From the NCBI GenBank assembly GCA_029259975.1, contig JAJDEE010000367.1, forward strand, positions 1 to 12,925: 12,925 nt of DNA, read 5' to 3'. Source of the DNA: Planctomycetota bacterium. GTDB taxonomy: Bacteria > Planctomycetota > Planctomycetia > Pirellulales > Lacipirellulaceae. The translations under genes and the position numbers were made by a program. Numbering within the stretch: the stretch's first letter is position 1; each line of letters begins with the position of its first letter. Under the pieces are notes generated by a model. The model was not told where the DNA came from, ran no database searches, and was given only the letters and a program-made list of their open reading frames with translations. Positions 1-7,508 of the stretch are shown here, one piece after another.

Positions 1-25
1 CATCCTAATTTTTGACAATGACAAA

Positions 26-39
26 GCACTTGAGAGTGC
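26..39 (+). other. small hairpin followed by a short T run
   Basis: GCACT (26-30) and AGTGC (35-39) form a 5-bp stem with a TGAG loop, followed by GGGTTTT. It could be the tail of a weak terminator of a gene left of the window, or part of the leader of the gene starting at 77. The stem is too short for a firm call. Confidence 0.2.
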
Positions 40-76
40 GGGTTTTACTGGTTTCGGAACAGCGAGTGGTCGGGCG

Positions 77-757
77 ATGGGTATTCGATTTCTGTGCCCT
101 AATGGGCATAAACTCAATGTGAAAGAATTTCTTGCCGGCGAGCGAGGGATCTGCCCGCAGTGTGACGCCAAGTTTTTGGTGCCACGCGAAAGTGGCGGGC
201 AGGTGGAGGCAATTCAAGAAGTTGCTGCTGTTGGCTCCGGGCTTAGCGCGCCGGAATTACCTCGTAGCAGTGTCGAGCCGCCTCCAGTACCGAGTTTGCC
301 GCTACCGCCGACTGCTGAAGCGTCCACTACCGAGGACGTTTGGTACGTCCGCATGGACTCAGGCGAGCAGTTTGGCCCAGCGAGCGACGAGGTGATGCGA
401 GGTTGGGTTGCCGAAGGGCGGGTGCCGGTCGAGAGCTGGGTCTGGCGCACCGGTTGGCCTGAATGGAAACAGGGCGGCCAAGCGATCACTTTGCTGAACG
501 GTCCGGCCGCTCCAGCCATACCTGCGCCGCCAGCCTTGCCAGAGACACAAACCGAGGAGCCAGAACCTCGTCAAGCCTCGGTGGAAAAGTCCAGCTCCAT
601 TGAGGCCGAGACTTCGCATACTGCGACCAGTCCCATCACTAGGTATGTGACTTCTAAGCGCCATCGCCAAGACCGCGCACGCAAGGCGACCCTACTTTTG
701 GGCGTGCTGGTACTGCTTTTGATTGTGGTGCTTGTTGTGGTTCTTATTAATAACTAG
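77..757 (+). CDS. zinc-ribbon and GYF_2 (DUF4339) domain, tail-anchored membrane protein
   Basis: 226 residues. The N-terminus carries a zinc ribbon with ligands C7, H11, C26 and C29. A Pro/Ala-rich linker follows. Residues 88-141 form a GYF_2-like domain (WY at 89-90, GP at 100-101, W110, W121, W123, W127, W130), a fold thought to bind proline-rich or partner peptides. A second low-complexity linker leads to basic residues near 194-203 and one hydrophobic helix (about 204-224) ending in two Asn. The basic flank puts the folded part in the cytoplasm with a membrane anchor at the very end. This architecture is common in planctomycetes and usually unassigned; an adaptor or scaffold role is inference. 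The ATG at 77 has only a weak GAGTGG-like Shine-Dalgarno. The helix ends almost at the stop codon, and an open frame continues immediately downstream, so the protein may be truncated (see 754-939). Confidence 0.85.
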   Translation: MGIRFLCPNGHKLNVKEFLAGERGICPQCDAKFLVPRESGGQVEAIQEVAAVGSGLSAPELPRSSVEPPPVPSLPLPPTAEASTTEDVWYVRMDSGEQFGPASDEVMRGWVAEGRVPVESWVWRTGWPEWKQGGQAITLLNGPAAPAIPAPPALPETQTEEPEPRQASVEKSSSIEAETSHTATSPITRYVTSKRHRQDRARKATLLLGVLVLLLIVVLVVVLINN

Positions 758-939
758 CCGCAGGCAACGACACTGGCGGGCGGATGACGATCATGCCTTC
801 TGGCGGCGGCGGTGAAGCGATCATCCCGCTCTCAAACGATGGTACCTGGTTCGTCAAACTCTACGGTCCGCAAGCGACAATAAAAGCAGCGGAGAAAGAG
901 TTCGTAACGATGATTCAAGGCGTGAAGTATACGCCGTAG
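754..939 (+). pseudogene. short ORF or frameshifted tail, possible remnant of a planctomycete secreted-domain protein
   Basis: Another frame is open from 754 to the TAG at 937-939, starting within one codon of the upstream gene's stop. An ATG at 784 would give 51 residues. Near the end it reads GTWFVKLYGP, then an amphipathic helix and GVKYTP. From memory, a W-F-x-K-x-x-G-P motif followed by a helix is the usual C-terminus of a family of small planctomycete envelope proteins. Codon use looks coding. There is no complete domain and only a GGCGGGCGG run ahead of the ATG. It could be the lost C-terminal tail of the 77-757 protein after a 1-nt indel at the TAG, the residue of a deleted neighbour, or a real 51-residue gene. 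Confidence 0.35.
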
Positions 940-993
940 GCATTCTCAATAACCGTGATGCAACGCGGCTGGGGTTTGCGTGCATAGCGCAGC

Positions 994-1030
994 AAAAAGC
1001 CGGGCCTCACGACGAGACCCGGCTTCTATT
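994..1030 (-). terminator. intrinsic terminator of the Cys-rich protein gene
   Basis: AAGCCGGG (997-1004) pairs perfectly with CCCGGCTT (1018-1025). Inside, CTC and GAG pair further across a C/A mismatch, leaving an ACGAC loop. Read on the minus strand, the stem ends in CCCGGCTTTTT, a classical T tract, 30 bp after the stop of the minus-strand gene. The plus strand also has a T-rich tail (TTCTATTTTT), so it may work in both directions and insulate the 754-939 transcript. Confidence 0.8.
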
Positions 1031-1054
1031 TTTCACACGTTGCTAAGCCTTAGC

Positions 1055-1573
1055 TCAGGTGGTGCTTTCAGGGGCTTCGGGAGCGGCTTCTGCTGGAGCG
1101 CTCTCGATGACTGTTGCGCCACCACCACAGCTGCTGCAACCAGCAGGTGCGGCAGATTCGCAACCACAAGTGGACACAGGAGCACTGCAAGTGTTGCAGC
1201 TGTTGGCCTTAGCGCCACAGCACTTACCCTTGCGGTTTGCACGGCGAAGCTTACGCTTGCTCAGGCAATTGCAATTGGTGGTCTCGCAACCACAAGTCGA
1301 AGCAACTTCGCAGCCACAAGGTGCTGGAGCAGCAGCGGCACAACCGCAAGGTGCGGCGGCAGGAGCGGCACAGCCACAGCTTGGTGCAGGAGCACAGCAA
1401 GTCTGCTTGCAGCACTTCTTGGCGCGGCGCTTGCGGCATCGCTTTGGCTTGCTGCACTTTTGGGTCTTGCAACACTTGTTGCGGTTGAACAAGCCAGCGT
1501 TGGCCTCTTGCGTGACAGTCATCCCTGCGACGGTTACCAATGCGGCAACTGCCAAAATCATAATTCGATTCAT
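1055..1573 (-). CDS. secreted cysteine-rich protein with CGC repeats
   Basis: 172 residues from the ATG at 1573, preceded by GAGGGG about nine bases upstream; a longer open frame to 1780 lacks this support. Residues 1-26 form a signal peptide (MNRI, hydrophobic core, cleavage after a likely ANA). The mature part has 26 cysteines: CC pairs in a Lys/Arg-rich block, then a Pro/Ala linker with repeated CGC units (five CGC, one CNC), a second basic block with CC, and a final Cys cluster before an acidic Ala/Pro/Glu tail. Nothing looks enzymatic. The pattern fits either disulfide-cross-linked envelope material (Cys-rich envelopes are reported for planctomycetes) or periplasmic metal binding through CxC motifs; the sequence cannot decide. 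It is a single gene with its own terminator. Repeat-rich composition makes unit-number variation between strains likely. Confidence 0.75.
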   Translation of the reverse strand: MNRIMILAVAALVTVAGMTVTQEANAGLFNRNKCCKTQKCSKPKRCRKRRAKKCCKQTCCAPAPSCGCAAPAAAPCGCAAAAPAPCGCEVASTCGCETTNCNCLSKRKLRRANRKGKCCGAKANSCNTCSAPVSTCGCESAAPAGCSSCGGGATVIESAPAEAAPEAPESTT

Positions 1574-2152
1574 ACTAGAATCCCCTCTGTGAAAAAACTG
1601 GGCTGTTTGCGGGCTAAAACGACGTGTCTGGCCACAACGATCAAACAGATCCTTCTTGCTTGACAGATCCTTCTGTGAAAATGGCTGGGTATCATTCCCT
1701 AGCGACCGTCTTTCCTTGGTTGGCCCGAAATCGCTGCAACGGTCAACAACGGACGGGCACGATATATAGTTTTCTGGCAACTCGCTCTGGGCTATGCTCT
1801 GCTACTGCAGCTTTCCCGCGTGAGTGCTGATATTGCCGGCCTCGAAAATGGTGGGGGGGGCTACAAAGATGTAGGACTTGGGTAGGATTTTCCAGTTACG
1901 GCAGACTCGAAGCCGATAAAAATAACACGGCTGGATTGAGTGTCAAGTGGCCGAATCGAGCGATTATTACGAGAATCACCTTGGCCCACTTGGGCAGTAT
2001 GAATCTCCCCTTCATATACAGGGGCGGACGCAGTTCGAGTGCGATTCTGCACAGTGCGAGAATACGGCAGAACAGCCAGAGATCTTGGCATTTTGCGGTA
2101 TTTCAGTGTTTTCTAAGACGCCTATTCGTTAGCTATTCGCGAGATTCTGCGA
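1574..2152. other. 579-bp gap without a convincing gene
   Basis: The right part of the minus-strand leader (1574-1780) holds repeated motifs (see 1585-1690). A TATATA near 1765 on the minus strand could be a -10 box for the Cys-rich gene, but no good -35 is present. A run of eight G lies at 1853-1860. Short frames exist on both strands. The best is a 61-codon plus-strand frame, 1947-2132, from GTG without a clear ribosome site; its product has no signal peptide, membrane helix or motif I recognise. I do not call it. Confidence 0.4.
1585..1690 (-). repeat. short repeats in the leader of the Cys-rich protein gene
   Basis: ACAGATCCTTCT occurs exactly twice (1645-1656 and 1663-1674), 18 bp apart. 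The sequence around 1585-1604 (CTCTGTGAAAAAACTGGGCT) is echoed at about 1671-1688 (TTCTGTGAAAATGGCTGG), about 87 bp away. Both lie upstream of the minus-strand start at 1573. They may be duplicated regulator sites or a partial leader duplication. Confidence 0.4.
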
Positions 2153-2746
2153 TTACTGGCGGAAAGGGTCTTGGGCAGCAGCAGGGCGAGTTGCCTGCTG
2201 GGGTGCCGCACTGCTCGCTGGTTTGCCGCCTGCAGTATTGGCAGGAGGAACCTCCGGCTGGCCAGGGTTCTCGAAATCCATGACGACCGGTGGCTGGTTG
2301 GGACCCGTGTCGGCGACGATACCAAGAATACGCCACTGACCTGCACTGCCTTGCAGCGCTAAGGTCCATTGTTCCTGTTGAATTTGCCCGTCGGCATCCG
2401 GCTCGTTCCATACGGTTTCGACGATTGCTTCGTCGTCGGCGAGTTTTTCGACCCGACCGATTTGGTAGCTCGCCTGGTCGTTTGCCAACAGCTCGAAGTC
2501 CATATCTGCTTGGCGCATGCGTTGTTGGGCAAGTGATGTCAGTTGCGAAGCAGCCACGACCGAATTGCCGCTGCGGATTGCTTCGAGAAACACCTCTGCG
2601 ACCTGCGAGATCGTCTCGTCAGACTGGGACGCATTGCCAGAATCTGAAGTGACTGCCTGGCCGCTCGGCGCAGAGCTTGATTTGCCACAACCTTGCGACA
2701 CGACAACTAGGCTGATCGCCAACAATATCGACAGGCATCTGTACAT
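2153..2746 (-). CDS. hypothetical lipoprotein
   Basis: 197 residues from the ATG at 2746, chosen because AGGAG lies nine bases upstream; the frame is open further (to 2809) but that start lacks a ribosome site. Residues 1-19 are a lipoprotein signal, with a slightly imperfect lipobox SQGC and acylated Cys at 20, so the protein probably sits on a membrane facing the periplasm. A Ser/Ala/Gly linker follows. Residues 45-145 are a compact domain: an amphipathic helix with AIRSGN, a central helix (SLAQQRMRQ), and strands ending in QWRILGIV. This is reminiscent of NTF2-like or DUF4878-type domains, which have a long helix and a curved sheet with a terminal W-R-I strand. Residues 155-197 are Pro/Ala/Gln-rich and disordered. 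No catalytic residues are seen and no function is assigned. It is transcribed divergently from the oxygenase at 3103. Confidence 0.75.
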   Translation of the reverse strand: MYRCLSILLAISLVVVSQGCGKSSSAPSGQAVTSDSGNASQSDETISQVAEVFLEAIRSGNSVVAASQLTSLAQQRMRQADMDFELLANDQASYQIGRVEKLADDEAIVETVWNEPDADGQIQQEQWTLALQGSAGQWRILGIVADTGPNQPPVVMDFENPGQPEVPPANTAGGKPASSAAPQQATRPAAAQDPFRQ

Positions 2747-3102
2747 TGCTCTCGCTCCTAAATTTTCTAATGAATGCGCGGGGCGGAAGTTTGCCAAAAT
2801 AGAATGCACAGGTCAAGGTAAGTCGACCATTTTACGGAAAGTTGGCAAAGCAAGAGAATACTAGGAGGTCTAGCCGGCGTGCTAGCAATGCCTGCAAGCC
2901 TCAGTCGCACGCTCGCGCCTGTTCCATGAACGAGCGGGTAATAGCGGTTGTCAGGCCTCTGCTGCCAACTGAAAAGATCTCTGAATGAGCGATTTTTGAC
3001 ACTCGCCGCTGCTATGAGGTTTTCGACGTAAGCTTTGGTATTCGCAAGCACGACGAAATTACACAAGCCCTTGCGTTCCCAATCACCCCGCAAAGAAATA
3101 CC
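2747..3102. other. 356-bp divergent intergenic region
   Basis: This separates the minus-strand lipoprotein and plus-strand oxygenase genes, so it should hold both promoters. On the minus strand TTGGCA, 17 bp, TTCATT lies just before the lipoprotein start and is a weak candidate. On the plus strand TTTTTGACA near 2993-3001 resembles a -35 box, but nothing at the right distance resembles a -10. A 108-codon minus frame here shows no protein-like features. Confidence 0.35.
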
Positions 3103-4092
3103 ATGCCCTCACTTCTTGCCAATTGGACCTCCGAAGATTTTGAAACGCTCGAAAAAGGTGTGCTCGTCGCGAACCATCGCTTAGCCGAGACAGACTTGTT
3201 CACCGACGACGCGCTCGCCGCGATCTTCGATTCGCACCCTGCAGAGCACCTCGGCATCAACACGGCCGGCAAGTCTAAAGAGAAGTTTGATTGGCGAGCA
3301 GGGAACCGCAACGGCGTTCCTGGTGACGAGCTTGTGCAAATGATTCGAGAGGGTCACCTATGGATCAACTGCCGGAGAATGCTCGATTATCAGCCCGAAC
3401 ATGCCGAGGTGATTCATTCGCTGTTCGAAGAACTCGAAGCAGGTGCGACACATTTCACGGCAGAGGACCGCACAGCCAATTTATTGATTAGCTCGCCAGC
3501 AGTGTGGGTTCCTTACCATGTCGATATGCCGGTGAACATGCTGTGGCACATCCGCGGCCAGAAACGAGCTTGGGTCTACCCGCACTTTGACAAACGCTTT
3601 GCCTCTTCGGCAGTGCTCGAGAAAGTTTGCTCAGGCGAATGGTCGGAAGACGTGCCTTACGATCCGAGCTGGGATAAGTACGCCCTAGTGTACGACGTCG
3701 AGCCGGGTCAGCTACTGACTTGGCCGCAGCTTGCGCCTCATCGTGTTGAAAATACTGCGGGTCTGTGCGTTTCGCTTTCGACAGAGCACAAAAACCCACG
3801 AGCGCGCCGCCGGCTGAATGTCCACACGGGCAATTACACCATGCGCGAACGTTTTGGCTGGCCTTGCCAGAGCATCGCAGTAGATGGCTTTGCTGCCCAT
3901 GCCAAGCAGTTTCTTTCGCGTGTCGACCGCTACGTCGGCAAATTGTTCGGCAAAGAGAAAGAGCAGTGGACCTACCCGATCACGTTCGTTCTCGATCCTT
4001 CCGAACCAGACGGATTTCGATTGATCGAAGGGGTCGAAGAGGCCGTCCTGGCGGTCCACGAACAAGCAGAGGAACTCGTCGGAGCTGTATAA
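3103..4092 (+). CDS. JmjC/cupin-type putative Fe(II)/2-oxoglutarate-dependent oxygenase
   Basis: 329 residues. The catalytic core is a double-stranded beta-helix with a likely iron triad: H139 and D141 in an HVD motif, and H213 in the APHRVEN strand. GQKRAWVYP (152-160) has the Lys often used to bind 2-oxoglutarate (K154 is the candidate). PGQLLTWP (201-208) is the turn that usually precedes the last His in cupin-like JmjC proteins. These features match the Cupin_8/JmjC hydroxylase group, which hydroxylates protein side chains or small molecules. The substrate is unknown. The C-terminal third (about 245-329) is mostly helical and could be the substrate or dimer module. The ATG at 3103 has only an A-rich AAAGAAA upstream. 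The next gene, 105 bp downstream on the same strand, is an acyltransferase, so a joint modification pathway is possible but inferred. Confidence 0.75.
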   Translation: MPSLLANWTSEDFETLEKGVLVANHRLAETDLFTDDALAAIFDSHPAEHLGINTAGKSKEKFDWRAGNRNGVPGDELVQMIREGHLWINCRRMLDYQPEHAEVIHSLFEELEAGATHFTAEDRTANLLISSPAVWVPYHVDMPVNMLWHIRGQKRAWVYPHFDKRFASSAVLEKVCSGEWSEDVPYDPSWDKYALVYDVEPGQLLTWPQLAPHRVENTAGLCVSLSTEHKNPRARRRLNVHTGNYTMRERFGWPCQSIAVDGFAAHAKQFLSRVDRYVGKLFGKEKEQWTYPITFVLDPSEPDGFRLIEGVEEAVLAVHEQAEELVGAV

Positions 4093-4135
4093 TTACATCT
4101 CCGATTTGAAACCGACGACTAGCACCGCCGCCGAA

Positions 4136-4163
4136 CTGGCCGGAAAACACCACTCAATATAAA
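4136..4163 (+). promoter_or_regulatory. possible promoter of the acyltransferase gene
   Basis: A TATAAA box at 4158-4163 lies 35 bp before the ATG. The best -35 is a poor CTGGCC at 4136-4141 with a 16-bp spacer. Inverted ACTCAA (4152-4157) and TTGAGT (4179-4184) flank the expected start point. This may give the acyltransferase expression independent of the upstream oxygenase. Confidence 0.25.
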
Positions 4164-4197
4164 ACATCAACTACTTTCTTGAGTAACGACGGTCGCC

Positions 4198-5349
4198 ATG
4201 CGTGTTGAAATCCTTAACGATCTTACTTCTCTTGAACAACTAGCGACCCAGTGGCAACAGTTGCCATTGCCGACGCCCATGCAATCGCCTGCGTGGCTGC
4301 TTAGTTGGTGGGAAGCATTCGGCGAGGACGACCTTGCGTGCGAGCTGCAATCGCTCGCTTTTTATTCCGATGAAGACCAACTAATCGGTCTTGCGCCATG
4401 GTACACCCGGCGCCATCCCGTAGCCGGGCGGACACTAAGGTTCTTGGGCGATGGGCGCGCTTCGACCGATCACCACACGCTGTTGTGCCGCGCCGAGGAT
4501 GAGTCAGCAGTTGTCGCCGCCGCTGCTCGCTGGATTACAGATTCTGCCGGCGAAGCTTGGCGACGTATCCGTTTCGAGGCGATCAACGACGACGATCGTG
4601 CCATGAACACACTGATGAGTTTGCTCGACTTAGCGGATTTTGATACCGAGCGAATCGGTGACCTCGGTTCCTTCCCAGCCGAGCTGGCACACGGCGATGC
4701 CGATCCGACCTGGGATAATTTTCTCGCGACACGCTCAAAAAATCGCCGCAAGCGAATGCGTCGCTGGCAACGCGAATGGTTCGACACGGGCCGTGCAACA
4801 GTTCGTGTCGTCAAGACTGAACAGCAGCGTCAGGAACTTTGGCCACTACTGGTTCGATTGCACAACGAGCGCCGCGAAGGAATGGGCGAAACAGGAGTCT
4901 TCGATTGCTCGCAGTTCAATCGCTTCCATGAACTGGCTAGCGCAAAACTGTTGGTCGAGGGTCAACTTTACTTCGCAGAGCTGGAGATTGACGGTAAACC
5001 TGCAGCGATTGAGTATTCCCTGCAGGATGCCAACGGCGGGGCAGTTTACGCCTACCAAGGGGGCATCGCTACCGCAGCACTCGCCCAAGATGCTGGGCAC
5101 CTTTCGCTGCTGGCTCTTGCGCAGCACGCGCTAGCGACGGGGCGAACACAGCTCGATCTGCTTCGTGGCGATGAGCCTTACAAGTTGAACTGGGGTGCCG
5201 TCCATCGCACAGCAAGCACTCTGCATGTCAGGCCACGAACCTTGGCGGGCACCGTCGAGCGGTGGGTTGGCAATGCGTACCGCCGCGTGCGAGACACTCG
5301 TCAACCGGTACTCGACGATCACCAATGCACTCAGGCCGCGACGACCTAG
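4198..5349 (+). CDS. CelD/BcsL-family GNAT (FemAB-like) acyltransferase
   Basis: 383 residues. The family is marked by three features: the basic helix SKNRRKRMRRW (180-190), the GNAT core strand FAELEIDGKPAAIEYSL (259-275), and the near-invariant LLRGDEPYKLNWG (321-333). Together these identify the Acetyltransf_6 (CelD/BcsL) group, relatives of FemAB peptidyl transferases. The N-terminal half (about 1-165) is a second, degenerate GNAT-like lobe, including the SPAWLLSWWEAFG motif (30-42) near the start. Members act on cell-surface polysaccharides, capsule or peptide substrates in the cytoplasm; the acyl donor and acceptor here are unknown. There is no signal peptide or membrane helix. The ATG at 4198 lacks a strong ribosome site. 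It follows the JmjC-type gene on the same strand. Confidence 0.85.
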   Translation: MRVEILNDLTSLEQLATQWQQLPLPTPMQSPAWLLSWWEAFGEDDLACELQSLAFYSDEDQLIGLAPWYTRRHPVAGRTLRFLGDGRASTDHHTLLCRAEDESAVVAAAARWITDSAGEAWRRIRFEAINDDDRAMNTLMSLLDLADFDTERIGDLGSFPAELAHGDADPTWDNFLATRSKNRRKRMRRWQREWFDTGRATVRVVKTEQQRQELWPLLVRLHNERREGMGETGVFDCSQFNRFHELASAKLLVEGQLYFAELEIDGKPAAIEYSLQDANGGAVYAYQGGIATAALAQDAGHLSLLALAQHALATGRTQLDLLRGDEPYKLNWGAVHRTASTLHVRPRTLAGTVERWVGNAYRRVRDTRQPVLDDHQCTQAATT

Positions 5350-5772
5350 CAGGACGCGGCCCTGATGTCGACCAGCCACGTCGAGCGGTTCAGTGCTGCC
5401 AAAGCACTAGATCGTTCGGGAAATGGCGAGTCTGCGGACGTAAGTCCTTGGAACGTAAGCCACTACAGGCGGTTTTGCGAGGATGCTCGTGGCGATATTT
5501 GCACCGAGAATTTGTGCTTTTTGCTCGGGTGCAGAATGAGTGGTGCGTGGCATGTGGCGGAGGGTAGTGCTGGCGGAGGAGATGTCGGACTCGCAAAAAC
5601 TGGGGTTCGGGTTATGATAGTGCCTTGGAGTTTTGACGAACTTAGGCAAGGTATGCTGGCCATGCGATTTCTCGGTGCACTACGAAAAGCAAGGCACCAG
5701 CGCCGACCGTCGTCGGTGTCGCCCGCCGAAACCGTCCAGTCGCTATTGAACAAGGTGACAACGAAAGAGAAC
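5350..5772 (+). other. 423-bp upstream region of the sulfite reductase gene
   Basis: The sulfite reductase frame happens to be open back to 5365, but the extra 136 codons do not resemble the enzyme family or any domain I know, so I treat it as leader. It holds a small hairpin with a GNRA-type loop (GGAC, GTAA, GTCC at 5436-5447), a repeated ACGTAAG (5438-5444 and about 5453-5459) and the promoter candidate at 5590-5618. No known riboswitch core is recognisable. Confidence 0.4.
5590..5618 (+). promoter_or_regulatory. candidate promoter of the sulfite reductase gene
   Basis: TATGAT at 5613-5618 matches the -10 consensus at five of six positions. With a 17-bp spacer the -35 would be CTCGCA at 5590-5595, a weak match. 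Transcription would start near 5625, about 150 bases before the chosen ATG and downstream of the upstream start codons, which supports the short form of the enzyme. Confidence 0.3.
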
Positions 5773-7479
5773 ATGAGAACTGAGAAGCCAAAAAAAGAGA
5801 AACTAAGTGCTGTTGAGGTTATCAAGCAGGACAGCAACTACCTGCTCGAACCGATCCCAGCTGAACTGGCCGACGAGAACGACTTCTTCGGCAAGGCCAG
5901 CATCCAGTTGCTCAAACACCATGGCACCTACCAGCAAGACAATCGCGACGATCGTAAGAAAGGCGGCAAGCACTACAGTTTTATGGTTCGTACCGCGATC
6001 CCAGGCGGCAAGCTGACCAGCGAACAGTTGCTTGCCGAGTTGGACCTTTGCGATGAGCTAGGCAACACGACACTGCGGATCACAACTCGTCAGGGGTTGC
6101 AACTACACGGCATTTTGAAATCGAATTTGAAACAGACAATTCGCCGCATCAACGAGACGCAACTTACGACGCTAGCCGCTTGCGGCGACGTCGAACGCAA
6201 TGTCATGTGCTCACCTTGCCCGTACAAAGGCGACCCCGTCTACGATCAGATGCAAGCGCTGGCCGACAAGATGGCCAAGCACTTGCAGCCACGCACCACG
6301 GCTTACCACGAACTTTGGCTGACTGATTCGGAGACTGGCGAAAAGCAGCTCGCAGGCGGCGGTTCCGATGGCCACACGCTTGAGCCGATCTACGGGCCAA
6401 CCTATTTGCCACGTAAATTTAAGACAGGCATCAGTCTGCCGGGCGACAACAGTGCCGATATCTACTCGCAAGACCTGGGTCTGCTGGCGATTTGCAAAGA
6501 TTGGTCCGTCATCGGTTACAACATGCTGGTCGGCGGCGGATTTGGATCGACGCCCAGTGCCAAAAAAACCTTTGCCGCCATCGCCCAGCCGATGTGCTTT
6601 GTCAGCGCGACACAGGCGATCGATGTCGCGGAGGCAGTCGTCAAGGTACAACGCGACTACGGCAATCGGGCCGACCGCAAGGTTGCCCGACTGAAATATC
6701 TGATCCACAACTGGGGCCTCGACCGCTTCAAGCAAAAAGTCGAAGAGTACTACGGTGCCGAACTACCTGCGCCGCGTCCGGTGACTGTCGAAGCCCACAA
6801 CGACGGTATGGGTTGGCACGCCCAAGGCGATGGGCGTTGGTTTTATGGGCTAAATGTCGAGAATGGCCGCATCAAAGACGAAGGCCTTTATCGACTGAAG
6901 TCGGCACTCCGTCAAATTTGCCAGGAATTGAAACCCAAGCTTCGTTTGACGGCCCATCAAAGTATCATCTTTTGCGATTTGGATGAATCGGATCGCGAGC
7001 GGATCGAAAAAACCTTGCGAGAGCATTGTGTGCCGCTGACCGAAGAAACTTCGGCTGCACGGCGCTGGTCGATGGCTTGCCCCGCGCTGCCAACGTGCGG
7101 CCTGGCGATCACTGAAAGCGAACGCGTCCTGCCGAGTATGATGGATCAGCTCGAAGCCGAACTCGACAAGTTGGGTTTAAGCGAAGAGGTGTTCACGACA
7201 CGCATGACCGGCTGCCCCAATGGCTGCGCGCGACCGTACAATTCCGATATCGGGCTGGTCGGAAAATCGGCCGATAAGTACACGATTTTTCTCGGCGGAC
7301 GCGTGCAAGGCGATCGGCTGAATTTCGTCTATAAAGACAAGGTACCAACGGCAGAAGTCGTACCGGCGCTGGCTGCCGTTTTTCGACATTTCAAAACAGG
7401 GCGTCAGCAGGGCGAGGCGTTTGGCGATTTTTGTCATCGGCTAGGTGCCGAAAAGCTGCTGGTAGAGTGTGACGTCTAG
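5773..7479 (+). CDS. sir: ferredoxin-dependent assimilatory sulfite reductase
   Basis: 568 residues from the ATG at 5773; a GTG at 5755 is an alternative start. It reduces sulfite to sulfide with six electrons from ferredoxin in the cytoplasm, the last step of sulfate assimilation before cysteine synthesis. The siroheme/[4Fe-4S] ligands are complete: C436 and C442 in ACPALPTC, C481 and C485 in TGCPNGC. Substrate-contacting basic residues are also present: R106 in TTRQG, R142 in ERNVM, and K215 and K217 in LPRKFK. Two ferredoxin-like half-domains each precede a siroheme-binding half, as in the family. HHGTYQQDNRDD near the start and TGCPNGCARPY near the end are typical of plant and cyanobacterial sulfite reductases rather than nitrite reductases, although the two are close relatives. 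C146 and C149 in NVMCSPC are extra cysteines near the active-site region. No other cysteine-pathway gene is adjacent. Confidence 0.93.
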   Translation: MRTEKPKKEKLSAVEVIKQDSNYLLEPIPAELADENDFFGKASIQLLKHHGTYQQDNRDDRKKGGKHYSFMVRTAIPGGKLTSEQLLAELDLCDELGNTTLRITTRQGLQLHGILKSNLKQTIRRINETQLTTLAACGDVERNVMCSPCPYKGDPVYDQMQALADKMAKHLQPRTTAYHELWLTDSETGEKQLAGGGSDGHTLEPIYGPTYLPRKFKTGISLPGDNSADIYSQDLGLLAICKDWSVIGYNMLVGGGFGSTPSAKKTFAAIAQPMCFVSATQAIDVAEAVVKVQRDYGNRADRKVARLKYLIHNWGLDRFKQKVEEYYGAELPAPRPVTVEAHNDGMGWHAQGDGRWFYGLNVENGRIKDEGLYRLKSALRQICQELKPKLRLTAHQSIIFCDLDESDRERIEKTLREHCVPLTEETSAARRWSMACPALPTCGLAITESERVLPSMMDQLEAELDKLGLSEEVFTTRMTGCPNGCARPYNSDIGLVGKSADKYTIFLGGRVQGDRLNFVYKDKVPTAEVVPALAAVFRHFKTGRQQGEAFGDFCHRLGAEKLLVECDV

Positions 7480-7508
7480 CGATCCAAATGCGACCTTGCT
7501 AAGCTCAA

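Noticed and set aside
750..760. Programmed -1 frameshift joining the first gene to the 754-939 frame
   Set aside because: No slippery heptamer is present, and the shift would have to occur at one exact codon; an indel or separate remnant is simpler.
980..1663. Long plus-strand frames opposite the Cys-rich gene
   Set aside because: They mirror the repetitive Cys/Ala codons of the minus-strand gene, read through its terminator, and give low-complexity products. The minus frame has a signal peptide, ribosome site and terminator.
2767..3093. 108-codon minus-strand frame between lipoprotein and oxygenase
   Set aside because: Its composition is not protein-like, and it overlaps the lipoprotein's likely promoter region without its own ribosome site.
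5365..5772. Long form of sulfite reductase starting at 5365
   Set aside because: The extra 136 residues have no family similarity, and a plausible promoter lies inside the region.
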